Source: Ferroplasma sp.
GTDB taxonomy: Archaea; Thermoplasmatota; Thermoplasmata; Thermoplasmatales; Thermoplasmataceae
Direction: 5' to 3'
DNA length: 64,000 nucleotides
Assembly: GCF_031200575.1 (NCBI RefSeq)
Contig: NZ_CP133597.1
Span: 558,001 to 622,000, forward strand
In this document: piece after piece, positions 1-9,413 of the stretch
How positions within the stretch are numbered: position 1 is the first letter of the stretch
Layout of the letters: each line of letters begins with the position of its first letter
The notes under the pieces: model-generated
The model's database searches: none
What the model saw: the letters and a program-made list of their open reading frames with translations, nothing else
What the model was told of the DNA's origin: nothing
Made by a program: the position numbers and the translations under genes

Positions 1-1302
1 CCTGCTGGTGCTGCAGTTGCAACACTGACAGGATCAGCGGCATTCGCCCTTGGATCTCTTCCACTCTCCGCAGTTGTTGCATTTGTAATAGTACTCATCA
101 ATGCGTTTATAATTAACAGGATTTCAAGGCATGTTGCAGGTGCAGGTGGCTATTATGCATATAGCAGAGAGGGACTTGGCAGATTTGCAGGAATATTCAC
201 AGGATGGATGTATATCATGTACCAGATAATGTCACTGGCATTCATAGGGCTCAGTGTTGCCATATTCCTTCCAGCCTTGCTCCAGGAAATATTCGGAATT
301 GCCATTCCATTTTATTCGTGGGCTCTTCTCTTAGTAGTTATCCTTGCATTTGGTTATTTTGTATCATTTTCCGGTGTGAAGAATTCAGTCAGGTATGCAA
401 TGGTGATGGCAACCATCGAGGTTATAATAATAGCGGCAATAAGCGTAATTATAATCACTGCAAAGCCCTCAATAAACACCGTATCTGTATTTACACCTGT
501 ATATGCCAAAAATGGCTTCACAGGAGTTATGCTTGGTGTACTCTTCATGTACACTGCATTCTCAGGATTCGGGACAGCAACCCCGCTGGGCGAGGAGGCA
601 CAGAATGCCAATAAGGTAATAGGCCACGGCGTTCTGATCTCTGTTATCGTTCTCGGGCTCTTTTTTATTCTTGCATCATACGCATTTACTGTAGGCTGGG
701 GTCCAACGAGAATGCTGGAATACTCAAAGGAACTGGTACCTGGAATAATACTTACCAAAAGTTATCTTGGGATAATCGGAGCAATAGTCATCACTGTACT
801 GTTCGTGAACAGCCTATTTACAGATGCTGTTGTTTTCACAAATTCCCTATCAAGGGTTGTTTTCTCCATGAGCAGGGATAACGTGCTTCCAGGAATACTG
901 TCCAGCATACACTCAAGCAGGAGGACACCACATGTGGCTGCCGGCTTAATGGTGATAATTGCATTCGCCATAGGTGCCATATCAGTTGTTTCCCTTGGTG
1001 GCTTCAATGCATTCCTTTATACAGGTATAGCCGCAACACTCAGCGCCCTTCTTGTACACATGTTTGCAAATGCATCATTAGCAGGTATAGTACGCAAAAT
1101 GAAACTGAAAATTAACACCGTAATGGATATAATTATCCCGGCGATTTCAATTGTTATACTTGCCTTTGTTTTCTATGGTAGTTTCATAAGCATTGATAGA
1201 ATTGTCATTATAGCATCCATAAGCTTTATTGCCTGGGTAATAGTTGGTTTGATCTATTCTGGCGTATCAAGAAAATACTTGGTTCATGAAAATGTACCGT
1301 AA
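1..1302 (+). CDS. APC-family amino acid permease, 5' end cut by window edge
   Basis: An open frame runs from base 1 without a stop, so the gene begins outside the window; an ATG at 208 is internal. The visible 433 residues are a chain of hydrophobic segments separated by short basic loops, the pattern of the amino acid-polyamine-organocation (APC) superfamily. The first visible part contains a GAGGYYAY-type segment typical of APC helix 3, and FSGFGTATPLGEEAQN matches the family signature that follows helix 5-6. It should import amino acids or related amines across the cytoplasmic membrane; the substrate cannot be told. It converges on the transaldolase gene with only 19 bases between the stop codons. 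Confidence 0.85.
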   Translation, partial: PAGAAVATLTGSAAFALGSLPLSAVVAFVIVLINAFIINRISRHVAGAGGYYAYSREGLGRFAGIFTGWMYIMYQIMSLAFIGLSVAIFLPALLQEIFGIAIPFYSWALLLVVILAFGYFVSFSGVKNSVRYAMVMATIEVIIIAAISVIIITAKPSINTVSVFTPVYAKNGFTGVMLGVLFMYTAFSGFGTATPLGEEAQNANKVIGHGVLISVIVLGLFFILASYAFTVGWGPTRMLEYSKELVPGIILTKSYLGIIGAIVITVLFVNSLFTDAVVFTNSLSRVVFSMSRDNVLPGILSSIHSSRRTPHVAAGLMVIIAFAIGAISVVSLGGFNAFLYTGIAATLSALLVHMFANASLAGIVRKMKLKINTVMDIIIPAISIVILAFVFYGSFISIDRIVIIASISFIAWVIVGLIYSGVSRKYLVHENVP

Positions 1303-1321
1303 ATTTTTAAAATATATAAAA

Positions 1322-1993
1322 TTATAATGGCAGGGACCCATCCGGAGAAACCTTTTTCCAGTCTTCCAGAAACCTGTTTAGCCCCTCATCTGTTTTTGGA
1401 TGCATTGCCAGCTTCTTTATAACATCATAGGGAATGGTTACGGCATCAGCACCCATAAGAGCCGACCTGAGGACATGTACAGGATTTCTGATTGAGGCAA
1501 CAAGTACCTCTGTTTTGTATCCATAATTTGTGAATTCAGTTTTAATCTGGTCTATTATGGCCATACCATCCTCCCCTATGTCATCCAGCCTTCCCACAAA
1601 TGGAGAGACAAACGCTGCTCCATTTCTTGCTGCCAGAAGGGCCTGTATTGCATTAAATATGAGTGTTGTGTTGACCTTTATCTCCTTCTCCCTCAAAACT
1701 TTCATTGCCTTCAATCCCTGGAGGGTCATGGGTATTTTTATAACGGCATTGCTTCCAAGCGCATGCAGTTTAAGTGCCTGTTCCACCATCTTTTCTGCAT
1801 CCTCTGCCACGACCTCAAGGCTTACAGGGCCATTCACGGCCCTTAGTATTTCTGTGGCTATTTCCTTGAAACTTTTCCCTCCCTTGGCGGCCTTCATCAT
1901 CAGAGACGGGTTTGTTGTCACTCCATCTATGAGCCCAAACTCATTGGCTTCCCTAATTTCATCAATATTTGCTGTATCTATAAATATTTTCAT
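1322..1993 (-). CDS. tal: Transaldolase (fructose-6-phosphate aldolase-like, short type)
   Basis: This 223-residue protein is the short TalB/MipB type of class I transaldolase. It starts with [12 protein letters not shown], carries the substrate-loop motif GVTTNPSLM at about residues 24-32, and has the Schiff-base lysine in IKIPMT at Lys86. It would transfer dihydroxyacetone units in the non-oxidative pentose phosphate pathway; single-step fructose-6-phosphate aldolase activity is possible in this subfamily. It is the last gene of a three-gene minus-strand unit, overlapping the transketolase C-subunit gene by 4 bases (ATGA), so the two are probably translationally coupled. Confidence 0.9.
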   Translation of the reverse strand: MKIFIDTANIDEIREANEFGLIDGVTTNPSLMMKAAKGGKSFKEIATEILRAVNGPVSLEVVAEDAEKMVEQALKLHALGSNAVIKIPMTLQGLKAMKVLREKEIKVNTTLIFNAIQALLAARNGAAFVSPFVGRLDDIGEDGMAIIDQIKTEFTNYGYKTEVLVASIRNPVHVLRSALMGADAVTIPYDVIKKLAMHPKTDEGLNRFLEDWKKVSPDGSLPL

Positions 1994-2943
1994 ATGTAAT
2001 CCCTCTTGAAGAATTTGTCTGCTTTCTCTACTATATCGTTTACGCCTATATGAAAATAATCAAATAGGTCCATTCCCTTTCCACTCTTTCCGAATATATC
2101 TGGCATTCCGATTCTGAGTATGGGTACGGGATACTCCTCTCCTGTAATCTCCGCAACCCTTGATCCAAGTCCGTTGAATATGGAATGCTCCTCTGCAGTT
2201 ATAATCTTACCTGTCTCCCTTGCGGCCTTTACTATGGCTGCACGGTCCAGGGGTTTGATGGATGACATGTTGACTACCCTGGCGTCTATGCCCTTTCCCT
2301 TTAATATCTCTGCAGCCTGAAGTGCAAAGGAAACCATTATGCCATATGCCATTATTGTTATATCAGACCCGTCCCTGAAAGTAACCGATTTTCCCTCATG
2401 GAATTCATAATCATTGTCATTCAACACAGGGAATTTTTCTCTTGTAAGCCTCACGTAGTATGGTGATGTTTTTTTAACAGAAAGATAATCTGTAACACTG
2501 ATAGTCTCAATCGAATCTACAGGAACTATAACTTTCATATTTGGCAGTCCGGACATTATGCCCACATCCTCAAGAATCTGATGGGTGGGCCCATCCTCTC
2601 CTACTGTGATTCCAGAATGGGTGACAACAAAGTTTACCGGTGCCTCATTGTAACATACCGATTGCCTTATTACATTGTACGTATTTGAAAGAAAAACCGC
2701 AAATGTAGACGCAAATACGGTTTTTCCAGATAGTGACAACCCGGCTGCTGTTGAAACCATGGACTGTTCCGATATTCCCATATTATAGAACCTATCTGGG
2801 AATTTCTTACCGAATATTCCTGTTTTTGTCGATGATGATAAATCTGCATCCAGAACAACTATGTCCTTATTTTTGTCTCCAAGGGCAGCCAGTTCCTTCC
2901 CATAAGCCTCTCTCAGGCTTTCCATTTTTTCTGTTGTTTGCAT
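1990..2943 (-). CDS. Transketolase, C-terminal subunit
   Basis: The 317-residue protein carries the pyrimidine-binding and C-terminal domains of transketolase. [14 protein letters not shown] contains the catalytic glutamate that activates thiamine diphosphate, and VGEDGPTHQ is the family signature. Archaea commonly split transketolase into two polypeptides, and the partner gene lies directly upstream with a one-base TAATG overlap. Together they would move two-carbon ketol units between sugar phosphates in the cytoplasm. Length and motifs look complete. Confidence 0.92.
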   Translation of the reverse strand: MQTTEKMESLREAYGKELAALGDKNKDIVVLDADLSSSTKTGIFGKKFPDRFYNMGISEQSMVSTAAGLSLSGKTVFASTFAVFLSNTYNVIRQSVCYNEAPVNFVVTHSGITVGEDGPTHQILEDVGIMSGLPNMKVIVPVDSIETISVTDYLSVKKTSPYYVRLTREKFPVLNDNDYEFHEGKSVTFRDGSDITIMAYGIMVSFALQAAEILKGKGIDARVVNMSSIKPLDRAAIVKAARETGKIITAEEHSIFNGLGSRVAEITGEEYPVPILRIGMPDIFGKSGKGMDLFDYFHIGVNDIVEKADKFFKRDYI

Positions 2944-3770
2944 TATTGCATCTCCTCAATTTCCTTCAGTGCCTGCCTGTATTCCTCCTCATTAGCAGGA
3001 GGGGAACCATGGTACTTCGGATTGTTTTCCATATAGCTGACCCCCTTTCCCTTTACTGTGTTTGCAACTATGAACAGTGGCTTTTCCCTTGGTTTTCTCG
3101 CCTGTTCAATGGCATTGACAACCTCATTAAGGATATTTCCGTTTATGGTTATTACATCCCATCCAAATGGTGCAACCTTCTCTGCAATATTTCCCAGCGG
3201 CATTATATCCTCGGTAAATCCATCGAGCTGTATACGGTTTCTGTCCAGTATCGCAGTGAGATTGCCCAGCTTATATTTAGAAGCCGCAAGGAGGGATTCC
3301 CATATGTTTCCTTCCTCCATCTCTCCGTCTCCAAGTATTGCATAGATTTTGTTGCTTCTTCCATCAAGCTTTGATGCAAGTGCAAAGCCTATGGCAACTC
3401 CCAGTCCCTGGCCAAGTGAACCGGTTGAGGATTCAACTCCCGGGATTCCCCTGTGAACATGGCCTTCGAGTTTTGAATTTATGGACCTGAAACCACCTAG
3501 AAGTTCAACAGGGAAATATCCCCTTAGGGCAAGAGTTGCATAAAGTGCAGGGGAAGCATGTCCCTTGCTCATAACAAGTATATCCCTGTCCGGGTCATCC
3601 GGTTTCTCTGGATTTATATTCATTTCCTTGAAGTAAAGTGCTGTGAGCACATCCGTGATACTCAGTGACCCCCCCGGGTGGCCACTTTTTGCACTGTAAA
3701 CCATTTTTATAATTTCTTTTCTAATCTGCCTTGCTACAGGTGCAAGGTCATTAACAGTATAGCTTTCCAT
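2943..3770 (-). CDS. Transketolase, N-terminal (diphosphate-binding) subunit
   Basis: This 275-residue protein is the thiamine-diphosphate/Mg-binding half of transketolase: HPGG at residues 31-34, KGHAS at 69-73 and the diphosphate-binding GDGEMEEGNIW at 148-158. It is the first gene of the tkt-tkt-tal operon. A TATA-like TTTTTAAACATATAG lies about 25-35 bases before the ATG on the minus strand, suggesting a leaderless or very short leader transcript. The three overlapping genes supply pentose and tetrose phosphates by the non-oxidative route. Confidence 0.92.
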   Translation of the reverse strand: MESYTVNDLAPVARQIRKEIIKMVYSAKSGHPGGSLSITDVLTALYFKEMNINPEKPDDPDRDILVMSKGHASPALYATLALRGYFPVELLGGFRSINSKLEGHVHRGIPGVESSTGSLGQGLGVAIGFALASKLDGRSNKIYAILGDGEMEEGNIWESLLAASKYKLGNLTAILDRNRIQLDGFTEDIMPLGNIAEKVAPFGWDVITINGNILNEVVNAIEQARKPREKPLFIVANTVKGKGVSYMENNPKYHGSPPANEEEYRQALKEIEEMQ

Positions 3771-3963
3771 CCATCCTCATTAATGTATTAACTATATGTT
3801 TAAAAATCTTTTCAGTTTTAAATTCTATATTAAAATTAAACCAAATTAGGGTTACTTTCTCTTGCTGTGAAGAGACTCTACTTTCCAGAGAACCCGCCTT
3901 CATTAGGCATAGGAACATCCTGAACTGGCATAAAGTCTATGTATGCAGGCATTATTACACTAT
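3771..3963. other. Intergenic region with promoter and possible peptide-coding debris
   Basis: The left part (3771-3840) is AT-rich and holds the minus-strand transketolase promoter. The right part (3841-3952) has clearly higher GC and a 24-codon minus-strand frame (3952 down to 3878) whose end reads PMPNEGGFSGK followed by a stop. Its composition and lack of a start context resemble the decayed 3' end of a transposon gene, perhaps of the IS200/IS605 kind, but I cannot confirm homology. No clear promoter for the downstream gene is visible. Confidence 0.25.
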
Positions 3964-4476
3964 ATGATTAAAATAGGCAGGGGTGTTTACATGGCGGACA
4001 GCGCTGTTGCCATAGGCGATGTAACTATCGGCGACAATGTAACCATAATGGATTCTGCTGTTATACGTGGGGATGAGAATAGCATAACTATAGGAGACAA
4101 TACAAACATTCAGGACAATGCGACTATACATGTAAATCTCCAGTATGGCACAAAAATTGGTAAAAATGTTTCTATTGGGCATAATGCCATAGTGCACGGC
4201 GCCACGGTTGATGATACAGTATTAATTGGCATGGGGGCAATAGTCCTGAATAACGCCCATCTGAGATCTGGCACAGTAGTTGCAGCAGGCACAGTAATAC
4301 CTGAAAATTTCGAATCTGAGGGGAACTGCATGATTGCAGGTATACCGGGAAAGGTAAAGCGTGAGGGTGAAAAATACCTCAACATGGCATACCTCAATTC
4401 AATGGAATACATCAGATTGAACCAAGAATTCAGGGAAGGCAAATACCAGATCGTAAAAGGAAGCATGCATGAATAA
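3964..4476 (+). CDS. Gamma-carbonic anhydrase-like left-handed beta-helix protein
   Basis: The 170-residue protein is made of hexapeptide repeats ([LIV]-G-x4), such as AIGDVTIGDNVTIMDSAVIRG, which fold as a left-handed beta-helix trimer. The three histidines expected to bind the active-site metal in gamma-class carbonic anhydrases are present (TIH, IGHN, IVHG). It may hydrate CO2 or be one of the related CaiE/YrdA/PaaY proteins of uncertain activity. I prefer the ATG at 3964 (MIKIGRGVYM) to the in-frame ATG at 3943 because family members start close to this point. Its 3' end overlaps cobS by 8 bases. Confidence 0.78.
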   Translation: MIKIGRGVYMADSAVAIGDVTIGDNVTIMDSAVIRGDENSITIGDNTNIQDNATIHVNLQYGTKIGKNVSIGHNAIVHGATVDDTVLIGMGAIVLNNAHLRSGTVVAAGTVIPENFESEGNCMIAGIPGKVKREGEKYLNMAYLNSMEYIRLNQEFREGKYQIVKGSMHE

Positions 4477-5215
4477 ATATATTGAGGGATTCTTATCCGC
4501 AATTTCTTTTTTTACTCTGATTCCGGCAGGGGGAAAATATGAAATCAGTAGGCATACAATGTACTTCTTTACCATTGCCGGGCTTGTTACAGGATTGATC
4601 GCGGGCATACCATACCTGCTGTTAAGCCCTTACAGCCCATTTATAGCCTCGGCCATTGCCGTTTCTATTATAGTAATTATCTACGGATTCAACCACTTTG
4701 ATTCAATTATGGATTTCGGGGATTCCTTCATGGTGAGGGGCACCGAGGCCAAACAGAGAGTTATAAAGGACAGGTACACCGGTTCTGGTGGAATTGGCAT
4801 GGTTTTCATTATATACGTGCCAGCTATCGCATTCCTCACATTTTTCAATCCTTTATCCGGATTCATGGTAATAATATCCGGTGAGATGGTGTCAAAGTAC
4901 GCAACCCTAATATCCATGTACAGATCAAAGCCATTCGGAACTGGAATAGGTAGCATGTTCATATCCCTGGTTGGCACATGGTCAGTACTGTTAAATCTAA
5001 TACCTCTAGCCCTAATCGCATTCTTTAACCTTTATAATATAGGCATAGCATCGGGGGTGCTTATCACGGCATACGCAATAAAACGCGGAATGGAAAAACA
5101 GTATGGTGGAATTAATGGAGACCTGATTGGCAGCGTAGGTGAGATATCAAGAACGCTGTTTTATTTTCTGTCATTCATATTTGTTATACTTCACCTTAAT
5201 CTATTTCTTCTTTAA
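4469..5215 (+). CDS. cobS: Adenosylcobinamide-GDP ribazoletransferase (cobalamin synthase)
   Basis: CobS is a polytopic membrane enzyme that joins alpha-ribazole (phosphate) to adenosylcobinamide-GDP, the last assembly step of cobalamin. The 248-residue protein has the conserved acidic motif NHFDSIMDFGDSFM at residues 75-88, DRYTGSGGIG at 101-110 and about six hydrophobic helices. The start overlaps the beta-helix gene by 8 bases, so the two are probably co-transcribed. It lies about 30 kb from the corrin-ring methyltransferase cluster in this window. Its 3' end overlaps the convergent gene by 15 bases. Confidence 0.92.
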   Translation: MNKYIEGFLSAISFFTLIPAGGKYEISRHTMYFFTIAGLVTGLIAGIPYLLLSPYSPFIASAIAVSIIVIIYGFNHFDSIMDFGDSFMVRGTEAKQRVIKDRYTGSGGIGMVFIIYVPAIAFLTFFNPLSGFMVIISGEMVSKYATLISMYRSKPFGTGIGSMFISLVGTWSVLLNLIPLALIAFFNLYNIGIASGVLITAYAIKRGMEKQYGGINGDLIGSVGEISRTLFYFLSFIFVILHLNLFLL

Positions 5216-5581
5216 TTTTGATGATAGGAGCTGATCGTATTCTATTGTATACTTAATCTTCTTATTCCTTATTTCATGGGCAACCTTTTCTGTCAGATCC
5301 TCGATTTCCTCGGATATTATGTTTCTGTATATGGTCAGCTCTTTTTTATCCTGTGGAAAAATCATCTTGAACCTTGTATTCTCCCTCCTGTAGCCAAAGG
5401 GTTTTTTATTCTTTCTGATCTCCTCCATGTTCAGTTCAAGAAGTATGTCATCATACTGTTTTTCTTCAGCATTGAGCTTTGACTCGCTCTCAACAATTTC
5501 CCATATATCCGGGAAATATTTCTCAAGGTCTCTCCACTGGAAATTATCCTCAAATATGATATGCCCGCTGTAATTCTTCAC
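5201..5581 (-). CDS. Hypothetical charged protein, 126 aa
   Basis: I do not recognise this protein. It is hydrophilic, rich in Lys, Glu and Ile, with no membrane segment and no cysteine cluster. Predicted elements are an N-terminal beta-like portion (GHIIFEDNFQW) followed by mostly helical, highly charged sequence ending in a lysine-rich tail. It stands alone and converges on cobS with a 15-base overlap. The ATG at 5581 has an AT-rich stretch with TATA-like sequence on the minus strand upstream. It is probably a real gene because the frame fills the whole gap and the antisense frames are poorer. Confidence 0.6.
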   Translation of the reverse strand: MKNYSGHIIFEDNFQWRDLEKYFPDIWEIVESESKLNAEEKQYDDILLELNMEEIRKNKKPFGYRRENTRFKMIFPQDKKELTIYRNIISEEIEDLTEKVAHEIRNKKIKYTIEYDQLLSSKLKKK

Positions 5582-5662
5582 AAATACTGATATATAGATT
5601 ATACATTAAGTTTTTCTTTGCCCTTAGAAATTATTATATTTTATTTGGTGATAGGGTATAGA

Positions 5663-7194
<1,532 letters not shown>

Positions 7195-7199
7195 ATGAT

Positions 7200-7832
7200 T
7201 CAGTGGTGGTTCTCCTCCCTCCTTGATATTATAAACCTGCATGCACCGTATCCATTTACCTGCCTGTGTGTTGATTTGACCTCAGAATCAAGAACGTTTT
7301 CAAACATTCCGGTTTCCATTGAACATGCAATGCCGAAATGTTTTGATATGGCGAGTATCGGGCAATTGTATTCAACCATCTCGTAGTTTTCCTGGGATTT
7401 CTTTAATTCTGGGTAGTAGCCCGACCCCTCTCTGAGCAGCGCCAGTTTCCTCACTTTTGCATCAAAGTCTTTTCCTGCCAGGTCTGCAGCATATTCTGAC
7501 CTCACCTTTGAATAACGATCCTTCAAAAATTCTTCAATTATTTTTTCGCGCCCCGTCATTTTCATATAATTCATAAAATCATCGAGCATTGTTTCCGAAA
7601 TACTTCCGAGATTTCTGTCCGCATTCTCTGTTGCATAAAAAACATAGGATGGTCTGCCAACATTCTTTTTCACTGTTTTTCTTCCAATGGAACCATTCTG
7701 TTCCAGAACTGTAATATGATTCAAAACAGCCATCTTTGTTATGCCCAGGCTGGACGCCATTTCCTCAAGGGACATATAATTATTTTTCTTTAACAGGAGT
7801 ATTATCCTGACGGGAGTAGGGTATTCTTCCAT
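7200..7832 (-). CDS. SufR-like winged-helix regulator with three-cysteine Fe-S motif
   Basis: The N-terminal 65 residues form a winged-helix DNA-binding domain (SLEEMASSLGITKMAVLNHI as the recognition part, then a GRPSYVFYAT wing). The C-terminal part carries Cys157, Cys170 and Cys198 in the order NCPI...GIACSMETGMF...GYGACRF. The spacing C-x12-C-x27-C matches, as I recall it, the cluster ligands of SufR proteins that repress suf Fe-S assembly genes when they hold a 4Fe-4S cluster. It is probably an iron-sulfur or redox sensor. A perfect 25-bp palindrome at 7872-7896 lies between its TATA-like element and that of the divergent 63-codon ORF. It converges on trm56 with 5 bases between stops. 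Confidence 0.78.
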   Translation of the reverse strand: MEEYPTPVRIILLLKKNNYMSLEEMASSLGITKMAVLNHITVLEQNGSIGRKTVKKNVGRPSYVFYATENADRNLGSISETMLDDFMNYMKMTGREKIIEEFLKDRYSKVRSEYAADLAGKDFDAKVRKLALLREGSGYYPELKKSQENYEMVEYNCPILAISKHFGIACSMETGMFENVLDSEVKSTHRQVNGYGACRFIISRREENHH

Positions 7833-7871
7833 GATCTAATAATAACCTATCACTATAAATAAATATCTATT

Positions 7872-7896
7872 ATAATTTATAAAGTTTATAAATTAT
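7872..7896. promoter_or_regulatory. 25-bp perfect palindrome, candidate operator of the SufR-like regulator
   Basis: Half-sites ATAATTTATAAA (7872-7883) and TTTATAAATTAT (7885-7896) flank a single G, with no mismatch. It lies between the minus-strand TATA-like region (about 7850-7866) and the plus-strand TATATATAAT (about 7901-7910), the position expected for one operator that controls both divergent promoters. AT-richness makes chance palindromes more likely, but 12-bp arms are still rare. Confidence 0.5.
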
Positions 7897-7929
7897 TATC
7901 TATATATAATATTATTCACTTTTAACATT

Positions 7930-8121
7930 ATGATGCCTATAGATCCGAGGGATATCTGGCTATTAAGGCCGCAAAGGAATGCTGATCTAGAAAAATACAT
8001 AATAGATGAATATAAAGGTGATATTTCCTTTTTATATAATAGAGGAGAAACAGCGGATAACCGCCTGAAACACCCTATGCTCATTAGGAGGTTCTTCCTA
8101 TACATTAAAGGTAGGAAATAG
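7930..8121 (+). CDS. Small hypothetical protein, 63 aa
   Basis: The ATG at 7930 sits about 25 bases after TATATATAAT, the promoter spacing used by clear genes in this window, which supports a real leaderless gene. The product is hydrophilic and basic (MMPIDPRDIWLLRPQRN at the start, FFLYIKGRK at the end), with no cysteine and no membrane helix. It is transcribed away from the SufR-like regulator and shares the palindromic intergenic region with it. An antisense frame (7896-8132) also exists but lacks a promoter of this quality. I recognise no family. Confidence 0.45.
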   Translation: MMPIDPRDIWLLRPQRNADLEKYIIDEYKGDISFLYNRGETADNRLKHPMLIRRFFLYIKGRK

Positions 8122-8124
8122 TTA

Positions 8125-9390
8125 TTATCCAACCTTTCTATGCCCCATCATGGAATTCCTATCTACAACTTTCAATAGTATCAGGATGAACCCAACAAAG
8201 TACAGCACTGCCGAAAGTTCGAAGAGCCTGGAATATGCCAGGGGCCCTGCTGATTTAAAAACAAATAAAACCAGACCATAAATCAGCGGTGAAAATGCCG
8301 CTCCTATCTCTGTGGATACCAGGAATATGGATAGGTATTTGCCGGCACTCCCATGTGGGACTATGAAACTCATATAAGAGTTCGTGATCGTAAAATAATT
8401 TCCATAGGCTATGCCTATAAGTGCTCCGAGAATCAGGAACATATAAAATGCATGGATAAAAGAAATGAAAAGGATGCTCAATCCACTCAAAAGAGGGAAT
8501 ATTAATAAAAGAAGATCTTTGTTTACCTTATCAGCCAGTATTCCTATTCCAACTGTTGATACAGCGGATATCATTAAAATTGTAACGCCGGCTATGGCCA
8601 CATATATTGCTGCATTTTTCAAATCAAGTGAATATTCGAAATAATAATACTCAAAAAATACCAGGCCAGAACTGCCAACAGTAATAAAAAAATTTGCAGT
8701 GGCCATCCACTTGAATTTCCCTGAACGTACCACACTGCGGATTGTTCCCAGAATCCTCCTGCTTATAATTTCAGAATTGCTGATATAGTCATCCTTCTTT
8801 ATTGTTAAAACCGTAACAGATGCGCCTGCAGCCACAGTGATAAGTATAAGAATTACTGCCATTTCTATTCTTCCTGATCCAAGTAAAAGTCCAGAAAGCC
8901 CAAATCCTAAGGCGGAGCCTATCAGTGTAAAAAATCCCCCAATTCCTGAGGATGTACCCCTCTGTGATGATGGTATTACATCCCTTATTAGTGGTTGGTA
9001 GGATCCATATGCAATGTTTGAACCTATTTCAATGAGGATATAAATAAGAAATATCGCAGGAATGCCATTTCTTATAAAGATAAATGCCATGAGCGATAAA
9101 ATAACAATGATGGATCCAATAAGTATCATGGGCCTTCTTCTTCCAAGCCGGGAACTCAGCCTATCTGACAGGGTGCCTGAAAGAAAGTTGAATGTAATTC
9201 CTATCATTATGCCGGAAAAAGCTATGATGCCCAGATAAACTGTCTGAAGGGCAGGGGGAAGGAATAACTCTATTTCATAGGGCAAAAATAATGATTCAAA
9301 GGATGTCCATAGATAATTATTTCCGAGATATACAGAATTCATCCCGAAAATATACCTGAAAGGCTTTAATGAGTATTTTCCCATTGCCAT
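8125..9390 (-). CDS. MFS transporter (paralog 1 of a tandem pair)
   Basis: This is a 421-residue protein with about 12 hydrophobic helices. The MFS loop 2-3 signature appears as GTLSDRLSSRLGRRRP and the mirrored one as GILADKVNKD in the second half. The N-terminus (NYLWTSFESLFLPYEIELF) closely resembles the neighbouring transporter, so the two arose by tandem duplication. It is the downstream gene, 23 bases after the stop of its paralog, and is probably in the same transcript. The substrate is unknown; the conserved charged pattern slightly resembles sugar transporters of the GPH/SUC type. Confidence 0.85.
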   Translation of the reverse strand: MAMGKYSLKPFRYIFGMNSVYLGNNYLWTSFESLFLPYEIELFLPPALQTVYLGIIAFSGIMIGITFNFLSGTLSDRLSSRLGRRRPMILIGSIIVILSLMAFIFIRNGIPAIFLIYILIEIGSNIAYGSYQPLIRDVIPSSQRGTSSGIGGFFTLIGSALGFGLSGLLLGSGRIEMAVILILITVAAGASVTVLTIKKDDYISNSEIISRRILGTIRSVVRSGKFKWMATANFFITVGSSGLVFFEYYYFEYSLDLKNAAIYVAIAGVTILMISAVSTVGIGILADKVNKDLLLLIFPLLSGLSILFISFIHAFYMFLILGALIGIAYGNYFTITNSYMSFIVPHGSAGKYLSIFLVSTEIGAAFSPLIYGLVLFVFKSAGPLAYSRLFELSAVLYFVGFILILLKVVDRNSMMGHRKVG

Positions 9391-9413
9391 TAAATGCGTA
9401 AAGGGCTTATAAA

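Noticed and set aside
2733-3374. 213-codon plus-strand frame across both transketolase genes
   Set aside because: It is antisense to two well-conserved genes, has an improbable composition rich in Phe, Leu and Cys, and lacks a promoter.
7896-8132. 78-codon minus-strand frame opposite the small 63-codon gene
   Set aside because: It has no good promoter on the minus strand, and the opposite frame has a correctly placed TATA-like element.
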